From Paraburkholderia acidisoli (GTDB lineage Bacteria; Pseudomonadota; Gammaproteobacteria; Burkholderiales; Burkholderiaceae), in contig NZ_CP046914.1 in NCBI RefSeq assembly GCF_009789675.1, forward strand, positions 310,001-374,000: DNA of 64,000 nucleotides. The letters are read 5' to 3'. Position 1 is the stretch's first letter. Every line of letters begins with the position of its first letter. A program made the position numbers and the translations under genes. Shown here in pieces: positions 8,611 through 17,280 of the stretch. The notes beneath the pieces are model-generated. The model had not been told where the DNA came from, searched no databases, and saw only the letters and a list, made by a program, of their open reading frames with translations.

Positions 8611-9522
8611 TCATACTTTCGTGCGCACCGGTGCGAGCGCGCGTTGCTGGCGCAGATTCTCGGTGGTTTCGCCGTGGCCGTCGGCGCTCCAGCCCGGCGG
8701 CAGGAACACGTAGCGCAGCGCCGTCCAGAGATCGCGCGCCGTGAACACGTCGCGCAACAGTGTGCCCCAATGTTCCAGTTCGACGACGAGCGGATTGCGC
8801 GACCGCGTGGGCGTGACGAGGCCATAACGGCACGGTTCGTCGGCGCGCTCTTCGACATAAGTGCCGAACAGCCGATCGAAAATAATCAGGACTCCGCCGT
8901 AATTCGCGTCGAGATAGTCGACATTCGACGCATGATGCACGCGGTGATTCGACGGCGTGTTGAACACGGACTCGAACCAGCCGAGCTTCGGAATCCACGT
9001 GGTGTGCAGCCAGAACTGGTACAGCAGATTGAACGACAGGATCGCGAGCACCACTTCGGGGCGCACGCCGAGCCACACGAGCGGCGCGAAAAACATCGCC
9101 GGGCCCGTGAGTTTGCCGGTCCAGCCGAGCCGGTAAGCCGAAGACAGCGTGAGCTGATTCGGCGAATGATGCACCGCGTGCGTGGCCCAGAAGAAACGGA
9201 TGCGGTGCGACGCGCGGTGATACCAGTAATAGCAGAACTCCTGGCCGATAAAGATCGGCAGCGCGAGCAGCATGCTGTCGACCGGCAGCGTGAACAGCCG
9301 ATGCTGCCACGCGAAATCGAAGATCGGCGTGGCCAGCGAGAGCGGCAGCAACGCGAACAGTTTGCGCCCCGCGAGATCGGCGAGCGAGAGCCCGACCTCG
9401 GACCAGTCGAACGCGGCTTGCGACGCGCGACGCTTTTTGAACGTGAGCACGCACGCTTCGATCAACGAAACGCCGACGATGAACAACGTGACATACAACG
9501 CGATTTTTCCGGTGGTGAGCAT
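8611..9522 (-). CDS. Sterol desaturase / fatty-acid hydroxylase family protein
   Basis: 303-residue integral-membrane di-iron oxygenase. Several hydrophobic helices (residues about 6-25, 50-90, 130-165) frame the three diagnostic histidine clusters: HRASH near 102-106, HAVHH near 115-119, and NHRVHHASN near 192-200. The C-terminus is hydrophilic. Family members hydroxylate or desaturate lipids (sterols, sphingolipids, alkylglycerols); in hopanoid-producing bacteria the physiological lipid is usually unknown. A minus-strand gene with its own 320-base upstream region; no obvious partner, though hpnR, also a lipid-modifying enzyme, lies 8 kb away. Confidence 0.88.
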   Translation of the reverse strand: MLTTGKIALYVTLFIVGVSLIEACVLTFKKRRASQAAFDWSEVGLSLADLAGRKLFALLPLSLATPIFDFAWQHRLFTLPVDSMLLALPIFIGQEFCYYWYHRASHRIRFFWATHAVHHSPNQLTLSSAYRLGWTGKLTGPAMFFAPLVWLGVRPEVVLAILSFNLLYQFWLHTTWIPKLGWFESVFNTPSNHRVHHASNVDYLDANYGGVLIIFDRLFGTYVEERADEPCRYGLVTPTRSRNPLVVELEHWGTLLRDVFTARDLWTALRYVFLPPGWSADGHGETTENLRQQRALAPVRTKV

Positions 9523-9842
9523 GATCCTCTGCCTGATTCGATGTCAATGCGGTGAACGAAGACGCGGCGCATAGCGGCGAAAAATCCCGGTGTCGCGTCG
9601 AATGAGTGGCACTGTAGAGGCGCGCCGCGCGAAACACCACGCGCAAACTATGTCGCCCGATGTCACGCGCCGTGCCGTGCGGCGCCGCGTTGGCCCGCGC
9701 GGCACGGCGCGCGGGCCCGCTCCGCAAACCGTGTAACCGCGCGACATTTTTCAGTGCGCGACATCGGAAAAGCGCGGTCCTATAGTTCGTTCCGCTGACA
9801 CGCCAGCCGTGCCGATCGCAACAACGAACTCAAGGACTTGTG
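9523..9842. other. Intergenic region between divergent genes
   Basis: Holds the promoters of the desaturase-like gene (minus) and the secreted repeat protein (plus). A 9-bp direct repeat GCGCGACAT occurs at 9739-9747 and 9756-9764, followed by a -10-like CTATAG near 9780. Apart from these and general GC-rich palindromes I see no gene or RNA. Confidence 0.5.
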
Positions 9843-10790
9843 ATGAAAACGCTCTCTCTCGTGGCTCCCGCGCTCATTGGCGCCGTTATCGGTCTCGCCA
9901 GCGCGCCCGCCTTCGCCGGCTGGTCCGGCCACGGCACCGCCTACACGCCGCACGGCACCTACAACGGCGCGCATGCCGGCTCGTGCGGCGGCGGCAGCTG
10001 CTCGCATGCGGGCGGCGTGGTCGGCCCCTGGGGCGGTGTCGCCACGAACACGGGCACGGTCACGCGCACCGCACCCGGCCAGTTCGCCAACAGCGGCACG
10101 GCGGTTGGCCCGAACGGGCGTTCGGTTCAACACTCGGGCGACACGAACTGCGCGAACGGCACCTGCTCGCACACGGGTTCGCTCGAGGGCTCGGACGGCC
10201 GCAGCGCGACGACCTCGGGCAGCGTGACGCGCACCGCGCCGGGCCAATATGCGTCCACCGGCACGGTCACCACGGGCAGCGGCAACGTCTACGACCATTC
10301 GGCCTCGGCCAGTTGCGCGGGCTCGACCTGCGGGCGCTCGGGCACCGTCAACGGCCCCGCGGGCGGCAGCGTGTCTCACGCGGGCGGCGCCACCGGCATC
10401 GGCACGGGCGTCGTCACGACGGGCGGCGGCTCGACCGTGGTGCACGGCGGTACCGTCACGACGGGTGGCGCGACGGTCGTGCACGGCGCATCGGTCACCA
10501 CCGTCGGGACCACCGTGGCTGTCGTGCCCGCGCCTGCGCCGGTCGTGGTTGCCCCGCCGCCGGGCGGCACCGTGTACGTCGCGCCGAAGCCGGTGTACGT
10601 CACGCCGCCGCCGAAAACTGTGTACGTGGCCGCGCCCGCTCCGAAGGTCGTTTATGTCGCGCCGCCCGCGCCCAAGGTCATCTACGTGGCGCGCCCGCTG
10701 CCGCGCCCCGTGTATATCGCGCCGCGTCCGGCCGTCTGGGTGCCGGGCCATTGGGCGGGCGGCTTCTGGGTGCCCGCGCACTGGGCGTGA
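9843..10790 (+). CDS. Secreted protein with internal repeats and C-terminal YXWGXW-like motif
   Basis: 315-residue exported protein. ATG 9843 follows AAGGAC and directly follows an in-frame GTG (9840). A signal peptide ends APAFAG near residue 25. Residues about 26-180 contain three diverged copies of a ~55-residue unit: a Cys pair (SCGGGSCSHAG, NCANGTCSHTG, SCAGSTCGRSG), GPxG, then VTRTAPGQxA. Residues 180-230 are Val/Thr/Gly-rich, 230-300 are tandem PxxVYVAP units, and the end (WVPGHWAGGFWVPAHW) matches the YXWGXW pattern of BcpO-related lipoproteins. Probably a cell-surface or periplasmic fibre-like protein; the paired Cys suggest disulfide-linked loops. Function unknown. Confidence 0.8.
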   Translation: MKTLSLVAPALIGAVIGLASAPAFAGWSGHGTAYTPHGTYNGAHAGSCGGGSCSHAGGVVGPWGGVATNTGTVTRTAPGQFANSGTAVGPNGRSVQHSGDTNCANGTCSHTGSLEGSDGRSATTSGSVTRTAPGQYASTGTVTTGSGNVYDHSASASCAGSTCGRSGTVNGPAGGSVSHAGGATGIGTGVVTTGGGSTVVHGGTVTTGGATVVHGASVTTVGTTVAVVPAPAPVVVAPPPGGTVYVAPKPVYVTPPPKTVYVAAPAPKVVYVAPPAPKVIYVARPLPRPVYIAPRPAVWVPGHWAGGFWVPAHWA

Positions 10791-10821
10791 AATCCGGCGC
10801 ATCCGTCACGTCGCAACCGTC

Positions 10822-10851
10822 ATCGTTTTAATCGTCATCGTTTTAATCGTC
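10822..10851 (+). repeat. Two perfect tandem copies of a 15-bp AT-rich unit
   Basis: ATCGTTTTAATCGTC is repeated head-to-tail at 10822-10836 and 10837-10851, 45 bases before the EF-hand-like gene. The low GC of the unit stands out from its surroundings. A tandem regulator site or a simple duplication are both possible. Confidence 0.6.
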
Positions 10852-10895
10852 ATCACGCGCCGGCACGCTGGGCCGGCCAACCAACGGAGTCCATC

Positions 10896-11219
10896 ATGAA
10901 GCAGTCGATCGCCGCCCTCGTTTTGTGTATCGTTGCAGCAACCGCCTCGATCAGCGCGCACGCGCAAAGTGCGCCGAACGCGGCCACGCCCGCGGCGTCC
11001 GGCATGAACGGCGCGCGCATCGAGCGCATGCTCGCGCAAGTGCAAAGCCGCTTTGCCGCCGCGAACACCACGCACGACGGCAAACTCACGCGCGACCAGG
11101 CGCAAGCGGGCATGCCGCGAGTCGCGCAGCACTTCGACGAAATCGACACGCAGCATGCCGGCTTCGTCACGCTCGCGCAGATCGAAGACTTCATGCGGAC
11201 GCGCGCGGCAGCGCGATGA
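10896..11219 (+). CDS. Small exported EF-hand-like protein
   Basis: 107-residue periplasmic protein with a signal peptide ending SAHAQ near residue 24. Two EF-hand-like helix-loop-helix segments follow: a loop starting NTTHDGKLTRDQ and a second starting DTQHAGFVTLAQ. Both keep the central Gly and hydrophobic position 8, but position 12 is Gln rather than Glu and the second loop lacks the Asp at position 5, so calcium binding may be weak. The gene lies 16 bases before the two-component regulator gene and is probably cotranscribed with it, which makes it a candidate accessory sensor for that system. Confidence 0.75.
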   Translation: MKQSIAALVLCIVAATASISAHAQSAPNAATPAASGMNGARIERMLAQVQSRFAAANTTHDGKLTRDQAQAGMPRVAQHFDEIDTQHAGFVTLAQIEDFMRTRAAAR

Positions 11220-11235
11220 CCGCCGGAGACGCATC

Positions 11236-11949
11236 ATGGAGCAAGCCCACCGGATCATCGTGCTCGACGACGAAGCCGAGCTGCGCAATATGCTGCAACG
11301 CTTCCTCACGGGCCATGGCTTCGAGGTGCGCGCCGTCGCCGACGGCAAGCGCCTCGACCGCCTGCTCCAGCGCGAGCCCTACGACCTGCTCGTGCTCGAC
11401 CTGATGATGGAGCCCGAAGACGGCCTCTCGATCTGCCGCCGCCTGCGCGCCGAAGGCCAGACGCTGCCGATCCTCATGCTCACCGCCAAGGGCGACGCCG
11501 CCGACAAGGTGATCGGCCTCGAAACCGGCGCCGACGACTACCTCGCGAAACCGTTCCTGCCCGACGAACTCGTCGCGCGCGTGCGTGCGCTGCTGCGCCG
11601 CCAGAAGATGGCCGCCGGCGACCCCACGGTGACGTCGCAGCGGCTGCGTTTCGGCGATTTCAGCTTCGACGTTGGCAAACAAACGCTGTATCGCCATGAC
11701 GAGCCCGTGGAGGTGCATTCCGCGCAAATGCTGCTGTTGCACGCGCTTGGCTCCTCGCCCAACCGGGCCGTGAGCCGCGAGAATCTGCTCGCGCGCGCAC
11801 GCGGCCGCGATCACAACGCGCTCGATCGCAGCGTCGACGTGCAGATCCTGCGGCTGCGCCAGATCGTCGAGGACGATCCCGCCAAGCCGCGCTTCATCAA
11901 GACCGTGTGGGGCATCGGCTACATGCTCGTGGCCGGCGTCGACGCGTGA
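11236..11949 (+). CDS. OmpR-family response regulator
   Basis: 237-residue cytoplasmic transcription factor. Receiver domain at residues 1-120 with the acidic pair DDE near 11-13, phospho-acceptor Asp in LLVLDLMM near 55, Thr in LTAKG and Lys in AKPF; winged-helix DNA-binding domain from about 135 to the end, closing with the typical TVWGIGYML. CCGGAG precedes the ATG. Its TGA overlaps the ATG of the kinase gene (TGATG), which implies translational coupling. Targets are not evident; the EF-hand-like gene upstream and the DUF4410 lipoprotein downstream are plausible. Confidence 0.95.
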   Translation: MEQAHRIIVLDDEAELRNMLQRFLTGHGFEVRAVADGKRLDRLLQREPYDLLVLDLMMEPEDGLSICRRLRAEGQTLPILMLTAKGDAADKVIGLETGADDYLAKPFLPDELVARVRALLRRQKMAAGDPTVTSQRLRFGDFSFDVGKQTLYRHDEPVEVHSAQMLLLHALGSSPNRAVSRENLLARARGRDHNALDRSVDVQILRLRQIVEDDPAKPRFIKTVWGIGYMLVAGVDA

Positions 11950-13319
11950 TGCGCTTCGGTCTGCCCCGCTCGCTGCTCTCGCGCAACATCGCGCTGCTGG
12001 TCGCGCTCGTCGCGCTCTCGCAGGTGTGTTCGCTGAGCGTGCTGTTGCATTACGTGCAGCGCCCGCGCATCGAACGCGCGTCGATCATCTTCGCCGACTA
12101 CGTGACGCTGCTCGACACCACGCTTGCCGCCATGCCGGCGGCCGAAGGGCGCGCCGCCGCCGCGCGGCTGAACGCGCGCAGCACGCCGCCGCCCGAGGTC
12201 ACCGAGGCCCCCGACGACACGCCGCCGAGCCTGATCCACTTCTTTCGCACGTGGCAGCGCGATCTGTTCGTCGCCGCGTTGCAACGCCACCTGCCGCCCG
12301 ACCTGCTGGTGCGCTGGGACGCCAGCCACGACACGCCGTCGCCGTTGCAGGAACGCCTGTGGATTCGCGTGCACGCCGCGGGCGCGCCCGTGTGGATCTC
12401 GCTGCCGATGACCGCCGACGCGCGCGCAAGCGGCATTTCGACCGCACTCGTCTTGTCGGCGGGGCTGGCGCTGCTCGCGGCGCTCACGGGCTATCTGTTG
12501 CAGCGCCACCTGAACCGGCCGCTGCGCGAACTCGCGCGCGCCGCGCGGCGCGTGAGCGCGGGCGACACGCCGCCGCCGCTGCCCACCGACGGCCCGACCG
12601 AAATCGCCGCCGTGAGTCACGCGTTCAACCAGATGACCGACGCGCTGAAGCAGGCCGAAGCCACGCGCGCGCTGATGCTCGCGGGCGTTTCGCACGACAT
12701 CCGCACGCCGCTCACGAAGCTGCGTCTCGCGATTGCGATGGCCTTGCCGCGCGGCAGCAACGACGCGCTGGTCGCGGCTTCGGAAAGCTATCTCGACCAG
12801 ATCGACACGATCCTCCAGCAGTTCATGGATTACGCGGGCAGCGGTGAGCGCGAGGCGCCGAAGCCGGGCGATCTCAACGCGCTCGCGGGCCAGCTGGTGG
12901 CCGATTTCGCGGGACTCGGGCACGAATTCGAGTTCGACGAAGGCATGCTGCCCGTGTTCGACTTTCAGCCCGTCGCCGTGATGCGTCTGCTGATGAACCT
13001 GATGCAGAACGCGGTGAATTACGGCCGCGCGGGTCTTGCGATTCGCACCATGCGCGAAGGCGACATGGCTTGCGTCGTGATCGGCGACCGCGGCAGCGGC
13101 ATTCGCGCCGCGGAGCTCGAACGCCTGAAGGAGCCCTTCAGCCGCGGTGCGAACGCGCGCACGCATTCGGGCGGCTCCGGTCTGGGGCTCGCCATCGTCG
13201 ACCGCATCGCGCGGCTGCACGGCGGCACACTCACGTTCCGCGACCGCGCGGGCGGCGGCCTCGAAGCCGTGGTGCGTCTGCCGCTCGACGGGTCGATCTC
13301 GCACCCTCGCGCGACATGA
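11949..13319 (+). CDS. EnvZ-like sensor histidine kinase
   Basis: 456-residue inner-membrane kinase, cognate to the preceding regulator (overlap of one base). Transmembrane helices lie near residues 14-36 and 162-182, enclosing a periplasmic sensor of about 125 residues with no recognised fold. Then HAMP (LNRPLRELARAARRVSAGD), H-box with VSHDIRTPLTKLRL (His near 246), N-box LMNLMQNAVNYG, and G-boxes DRGSGI and GGSGLGLAIVDRI. The whole is standard for the EnvZ/RstB class. Confidence 0.95.
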   Translation: MRFGLPRSLLSRNIALLVALVALSQVCSLSVLLHYVQRPRIERASIIFADYVTLLDTTLAAMPAAEGRAAAARLNARSTPPPEVTEAPDDTPPSLIHFFRTWQRDLFVAALQRHLPPDLLVRWDASHDTPSPLQERLWIRVHAAGAPVWISLPMTADARASGISTALVLSAGLALLAALTGYLLQRHLNRPLRELARAARRVSAGDTPPPLPTDGPTEIAAVSHAFNQMTDALKQAEATRALMLAGVSHDIRTPLTKLRLAIAMALPRGSNDALVAASESYLDQIDTILQQFMDYAGSGEREAPKPGDLNALAGQLVADFAGLGHEFEFDEGMLPVFDFQPVAVMRLLMNLMQNAVNYGRAGLAIRTMREGDMACVVIGDRGSGIRAAELERLKEPFSRGANARTHSGGSGLGLAIVDRIARLHGGTLTFRDRAGGGLEAVVRLPLDGSISHPRAT

Positions 13320-13510
13320 ATCGACATACTTTGCGCGTGGATTTCGCGGGTCCGTTTGCCCATACTTGCTGCTGAGCCCTGCACCGCACGAAGCCGCTTC
13401 CGGCCGCGACGCAGGCCCCGAAACGCCAGCGTCGATCCTTCGCCATCCTGATCAATTCGACGTGCCCGGCTTTTCCCCGCAATGATGCAATCAGGCAAAC
13501 GGATACGAAC

Positions 13511-14281
13511 ATGGAATCGCTTCTCGGCTTTATCGTCGGCAAAATCAAACGCGCTGCGGGCGCCACGCTGCTCGCGGGCGCGCTGTTCGCGAGCGGTTGC
13601 GCGCAGGCGGCCACGCAAGCCACGGCTCAGGCGCAGCCGACCTCGCAACTTCACGCCGAAGTCATCTACGTCTACGCCTTCGAGGCCAGCGCCGAAGACG
13701 TGCAACTCGACCACACCGGCCTCGTGCGCAAACTCACGTCGATGAGCAACGGAGCAACGTCGGCGCAACAACAGCAACAAGCCGCGCTGCAAACGCGCGA
13801 GCATCTCGCCGATCAAATCGTGAGCGAACTGCAGAAGCTGGGCTTGCCCGCCATGCGCATGGACGGTCCCGCGCCGGCCGGCCGTAACGCGCTGATCGTG
13901 GACGGCCGCATCGAGACCATGGACGCGGGCAATCGCCGCCGCCGCATGCTGATCGGCCTGGGCGCCGGCAAGAGCGAAGTGAGTGCGCAAATCACGATGC
14001 AATATCAAGCCGCCAACGGCTCGCCGCAAACCCTCGCGAGTTTTGCGTCGAACGCGAACAGCGGCCATCTGCCGGGCGTGGCGGAAACGGCGGGCGTGGG
14101 CGCGGCGGCGGGTCATCTCGCCACTTCGGCGGCGCTGGGCGGCGGGCTGCACGGCGCTTCGGAGGCGAAGCAGGACACCCTTTCCGCGGATGCCGGCAAA
14201 CTCGCAAAAGCGATCGCGAAGCAGATCGCTCAAGCGAATGCGCAAAACGGCTGGATGCCGGCGGCTGCCGAAAAAAGCTGA
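13511..14281 (+). CDS. DUF4410 family lipoprotein
   Basis: 256-residue exported protein. The signal segment AGATLLAGALFASGC ends in a plausible lipobox (residues about 16-30), so the mature protein is probably lipid-anchored. The domain shows the DUF4410 pattern: an early beta strand (AEVIYVYAFEA), a long helix with LADQIVSELQKLGLPA, then the strand ALIVDGRIETMDAGNRRRRMLIGLGAGKSEVSAQI. Glycine-rich C-terminal part. Family members are envelope proteins of unknown function. Transcribed alone, convergent with dld across a strong terminator. Confidence 0.82.
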   Translation: MESLLGFIVGKIKRAAGATLLAGALFASGCAQAATQATAQAQPTSQLHAEVIYVYAFEASAEDVQLDHTGLVRKLTSMSNGATSAQQQQQAALQTREHLADQIVSELQKLGLPAMRMDGPAPAGRNALIVDGRIETMDAGNRRRRMLIGLGAGKSEVSAQITMQYQAANGSPQTLASFASNANSGHLPGVAETAGVGAAAGHLATSAALGGGLHGASEAKQDTLSADAGKLAKAIAKQIAQANAQNGWMPAAAEKS

Positions 14282-14296
14282 AAACGCGAGCGCAAA

Positions 14297-14334
14297 ACAT
14301 AACGGCGACGGTTTTCAAATCGTCGCCGTTATGT
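14297..14334. terminator. Bidirectional hairpin terminator
   Basis: A perfect 14-bp stem ACATAACGGCGACG / CGTCGCCGTTATGT surrounds a 10-base loop (14311-14320), directly between the convergent DUF4410 and dld stop codons. T-rich bases flank it on the plus side; A-rich bases on the left would serve the minus strand. Confidence 0.75.
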
Positions 14335-14336
14335 GT

Positions 14337-16091
14337 TTACGACTGCGCCGCACTCTCGCGATAGTTCGCAAACTTCGACGTGTGCCCAATGCCCGGATTG
14401 AAGCAGTTGCACGGATCGAGGCCTTCGTAAAATGCCTTCAATTCAGGCTTGGCGTAGTAAAGATGCCCAACGTTGTGCTCGGCTGGATATTCGGCGCCGC
14501 GCGCGTCCAGCAGCTTCCACATTGCGTGTTCGAGCGCGAGGCAATCATTGCCCTTGCGAACGATATAGTCCTGATGAAACACATGGCAAAGAAAATGCCC
14601 GTAATAAAGCTTGATGGCGATGGGCTTTTCCACCTCGGCGGGCAATTGTTCGAACCACTCGCGGTCGTTGCGGCGCAGCGCAATATCGAGCGCGACGATA
14701 TCTTCCACTTCCTTGCCGTGCACCGCGCGATAACGAATGGCCGCGCCCGCCGCCGCGAAGCGATGCAAAAACGCCTTGCTGCCCTCTTCGTCGCTGCACT
14801 CGAAGAAGTCGCCGCTCGCCTCGCCGAAATAGCGCTGCAAACAGGCGCGCGTTTCATCCACGCAATCGGCGGACACCTTCAGCATCAAATGATGTTCGTA
14901 ACGCTCGCGATATTCCTTCAGGCGCGCGGGCAGATGACCCGGAAATAGCTGGCTGATGGCCTGCATGGCGCGGTCGGTGAAATGCGCGGGCAGGAAGCGC
15001 AGGCGCTCGAAAAAGGCGTCGCAACGGCTCTTGAAGGCGAACAGCGCGGGCAGCCGCTTCGTGCCGAGATACTGAATCAGCAGGAACATGTCCTTGCCGT
15101 AGCGTTCGGCGATATCGAAAGCGTCTCGATGCAGATATTCGCCCGCGATCGGCAGCTTCGAGAACTTGCCGAGTATGTCGCGGCGCAGGTCGGTCAATTC
15201 GCCGGTGGCATTGGTGCCGATATAGAACACCTTCGCGCCCTTCTCGATGGGAAACGTGTCGAGCCGCACCGCGAACACCATGACCTTGCCCGCCGAGCCG
15301 GACGCCTCGTGCAGACGCAGCGGGTCGGCGTTGTAGCGCGCGGGCGTGGCCGCTTCGATGTCGCGCACGTGCTCCGCGTAATTCTGGTCCGAGGCCACGC
15401 CCGCGTCGTGAAGCAGGTCGCTTTCGGGGAGGTCACCGCGGTCGAGACGGCCGAGCACGTCTTCGGGCGTGTCGCCCAGCCGAATGCCGAGATGGTTCAC
15501 GAGTTCGAGCGCGCCGTTCGCGCTCACGCGTGCGAACACGCTCATTTCCGTGTAGGCGGGCCCGCGCCGCACAAGCGAACCGCCCGAGTTGTTGCATACG
15601 CCGCCTATCACCGAAGCCCCGATGCACGACGAGCCGATCACCGAGTGCGGTTCGCGCCCGAGCGGCTTGAGCAGTTGTTCGAGCTGATCGAGCGTCGAGC
15701 CCGGCAAGCACACGACCTGTTTGCCGCCTTCGATCACATGCACGGTGCGCATGCGCGTCATGCTCACGATCACCACGTCGCGGTCGTAGTCGTCGCCGTC
15801 GGGCGTGGAGCCGCCCGTGAGACCCGTGTTCGAGGCCTGCGAGATCACCACGGCGCGGGCCGCCACGCACGCCTGCAACACGCGCCATTGCTCGACCAGC
15901 GTGCCGGGCCGCACCACGGCCGCCACCTTGCCTTCGCCGAAGCGAAAACCCTTGCGATAACGGCGCGTGGCTTCGTCGCGGGTCAGGGCGTGCGCGCGAC
16001 CGACGGCGTCGTGCAGCGCGGCGATCAGCGCGGTGCGGCCAGTGCGGCCCGGTGTGACTGACGCGCGCTCGCGCCCGGGAACGGTGGTCAT
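14337..16091 (-). CDS. dld: Quinone-dependent D-lactate dehydrogenase
   Basis: 584-residue FAD flavoprotein that oxidises D-lactate to pyruvate and passes electrons to the quinone pool at the inner membrane. N-terminal PCMH-type FAD domain (QASNTGLTGGSTP near 75-90; SVIGSSCIGASVIGGVCNNSGGSLV near 140-165), then the membrane-binding/cap domain typical of Dld (RYEHHLMLK, HFLCHVFHQDYIVRKG, AEHNVGHLYYAK) and the C-terminal PCNCFNPGIG. Length fits E. coli Dld (about 570). ATG 16091 follows CAGGAG with 10-base spacing. The promoter and a LysR-type operator lie upstream, beside the regulator gene. Confidence 0.95.
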   Translation of the reverse strand: MTTVPGRERASVTPGRTGRTALIAALHDAVGRAHALTRDEATRRYRKGFRFGEGKVAAVVRPGTLVEQWRVLQACVAARAVVISQASNTGLTGGSTPDGDDYDRDVVIVSMTRMRTVHVIEGGKQVVCLPGSTLDQLEQLLKPLGREPHSVIGSSCIGASVIGGVCNNSGGSLVRRGPAYTEMSVFARVSANGALELVNHLGIRLGDTPEDVLGRLDRGDLPESDLLHDAGVASDQNYAEHVRDIEAATPARYNADPLRLHEASGSAGKVMVFAVRLDTFPIEKGAKVFYIGTNATGELTDLRRDILGKFSKLPIAGEYLHRDAFDIAERYGKDMFLLIQYLGTKRLPALFAFKSRCDAFFERLRFLPAHFTDRAMQAISQLFPGHLPARLKEYRERYEHHLMLKVSADCVDETRACLQRYFGEASGDFFECSDEEGSKAFLHRFAAAGAAIRYRAVHGKEVEDIVALDIALRRNDREWFEQLPAEVEKPIAIKLYYGHFLCHVFHQDYIVRKGNDCLALEHAMWKLLDARGAEYPAEHNVGHLYYAKPELKAFYEGLDPCNCFNPGIGHTSKFANYRESAAQS

Positions 16092-16131
16092 GACGGCATG
16101 GCTCCTGCGTGGCGATCTAAGGGATCGTGAG

Positions 16132-16197
16132 AGCATAGGCTGCGCGCCGTATCAAGTCCAATACGCGGCGAGCGCGCGATCAAGACGAAAAAGATAT
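16132..16197 (-). promoter_or_regulatory. dld promoter with upstream LysR-type operator
   Basis: Read on the minus strand: -35 TTGGAC (16156-16161), 18-base spacer, -10 TATGCT (16132-16137), then 40 bases to the dld start. A 21-bp element at 16177-16197 lies about 15 bases upstream of the -35, the usual place for a LysR-type recognition site; the same 21 bp occur in inverted orientation across the start of the adjacent LysR gene (17127-17147). The core has ATC-N11-GAT symmetry. Confidence 0.65.
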
Positions 16198-16225
16198 CAA
16201 TCGACGGATGCCGCTCGCGAGCGCA

Positions 16226-17128
16226 CTAGCCGGCAACGGGCGGATGCCGCGACGCGTCGCGCACGATGCGCACGAAGTTCTGCACCGTGGGCGCCTTTTC
16301 GCGCGACCGGTACACCAGCGCGATGGTCGTGTGCAGCGTGCCGCCCTTGAGCGCGTGGTAAGTCACGCCCTTCGCCTGAATCTGCCGCATCGACGAGGGA
16401 ATCAGCGTGACGCCGAAGCCCGCGGCGGCCATGTTGACCGTCGACGAAATCTGCGGCGACTCCATGCCGATCACGGGATTGAAACCTGCCGCATGGCAGG
16501 CGCTGATGATCGAATCGTACAGATCGGGGCCAATGGCACGCGGAAACAGGATGAGCGGGTCTTCGGCGAGGTCGGCGAGGTCCACGCTGCGGCGGCGCGC
16601 GAGCCGGTGGCGCGGCGGCAAAACGGCCAGCACGTCTTCTTCCACCAGCGGCTGCGTGGCCAGCCCGCGGCAGTTCAGTGGCAGGCGCACGAGCGCGGCG
16701 TCGACTTTGGCCTCGCTCACGCGTTCGAGCAGCACCGAGCTATTGCTTTCCTCGCAGCCGATCGAGACGCCGGGATACGCGCTGCGATAGCGCTGCAACA
16801 CCGTAGCCACGAGCGGATGAAACACCGTCGAGCCCGCAAAGCCCAGCACGAGCCGCCCGGTTTCGCCGCGCCCGGCGTTCTGCGCTTCGGCGAGCGCGAG
16901 TTCCGCATCTTCGACGATGCGCTGCGCACGCTCGCGAAACAGCCGCCCCGCCTCGGTCAACTCCACATGGCGCGAATGGCGAATGAACAGCCGCGTGCCG
17001 ATTTCCTTCTCCAGCTTGAGGATCTGCTGGCTCAGCGGCGGCTGCGCAATGCCGAGCGCGCTCGCCGCCTCGCTGAAATGCAACGACTCCGCGACGGCCA
17101 GAAAATAGCGTAGTTGCCGGAATTCCAT
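16226..17128 (-). CDS. LysR-family regulator, probable controller of dld
   Basis: 300-residue LTTR. N-terminal winged helix-turn-helix (residues 1-60, MEFRQLRYFLAVAESLHFSEAASALGIAQPPLSQQI pattern of the CbnR/BenM/CatR group), linker helix, then a two-lobed effector domain (from about 90). It is encoded upstream of dld on the same strand, separated by 134 bases that include the dld promoter. A perfect 21-bp repeat links its own translation start to the dld promoter, the basis for calling it the dld regulator; the CatR-like subgroup often senses small carboxylates. Effector identity is not visible. Confidence 0.9.
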   Translation of the reverse strand: MEFRQLRYFLAVAESLHFSEAASALGIAQPPLSQQILKLEKEIGTRLFIRHSRHVELTEAGRLFRERAQRIVEDAELALAEAQNAGRGETGRLVLGFAGSTVFHPLVATVLQRYRSAYPGVSIGCEESNSSVLLERVSEAKVDAALVRLPLNCRGLATQPLVEEDVLAVLPPRHRLARRRSVDLADLAEDPLILFPRAIGPDLYDSIISACHAAGFNPVIGMESPQISSTVNMAAAGFGVTLIPSSMRQIQAKGVTYHALKGGTLHTTIALVYRSREKAPTVQNFVRIVRDASRHPPVAG

Positions 17129-17194
17129 ATCTTTTTCGTCTTGATCGAACGCCCGATTGTGAACGCGTCCTCATCATGACGGCAAGACGAAAAA
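17127..17194 (-). promoter_or_regulatory. Inverted operator elements at the LysR gene start
   Basis: One 21-bp copy of the element shared with the dld promoter spans the start codon (17127-17147). A 12-bp partial copy, CAAGACGAAAAA, lies in opposite orientation at 17183-17194. Together they form an inverted pair about 39 bases apart, suited to tetrameric LysR binding and autoregulation. Confidence 0.6.
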
Positions 17195-17280
17195 CCGGCA
17201 CCTCGGCCGAACGGCGAAGCGGCGCGGCAAATCTGCGCGGGATTTAGCGCTGGATTTCGTGCGGATTCAGCGGGTTCGGG

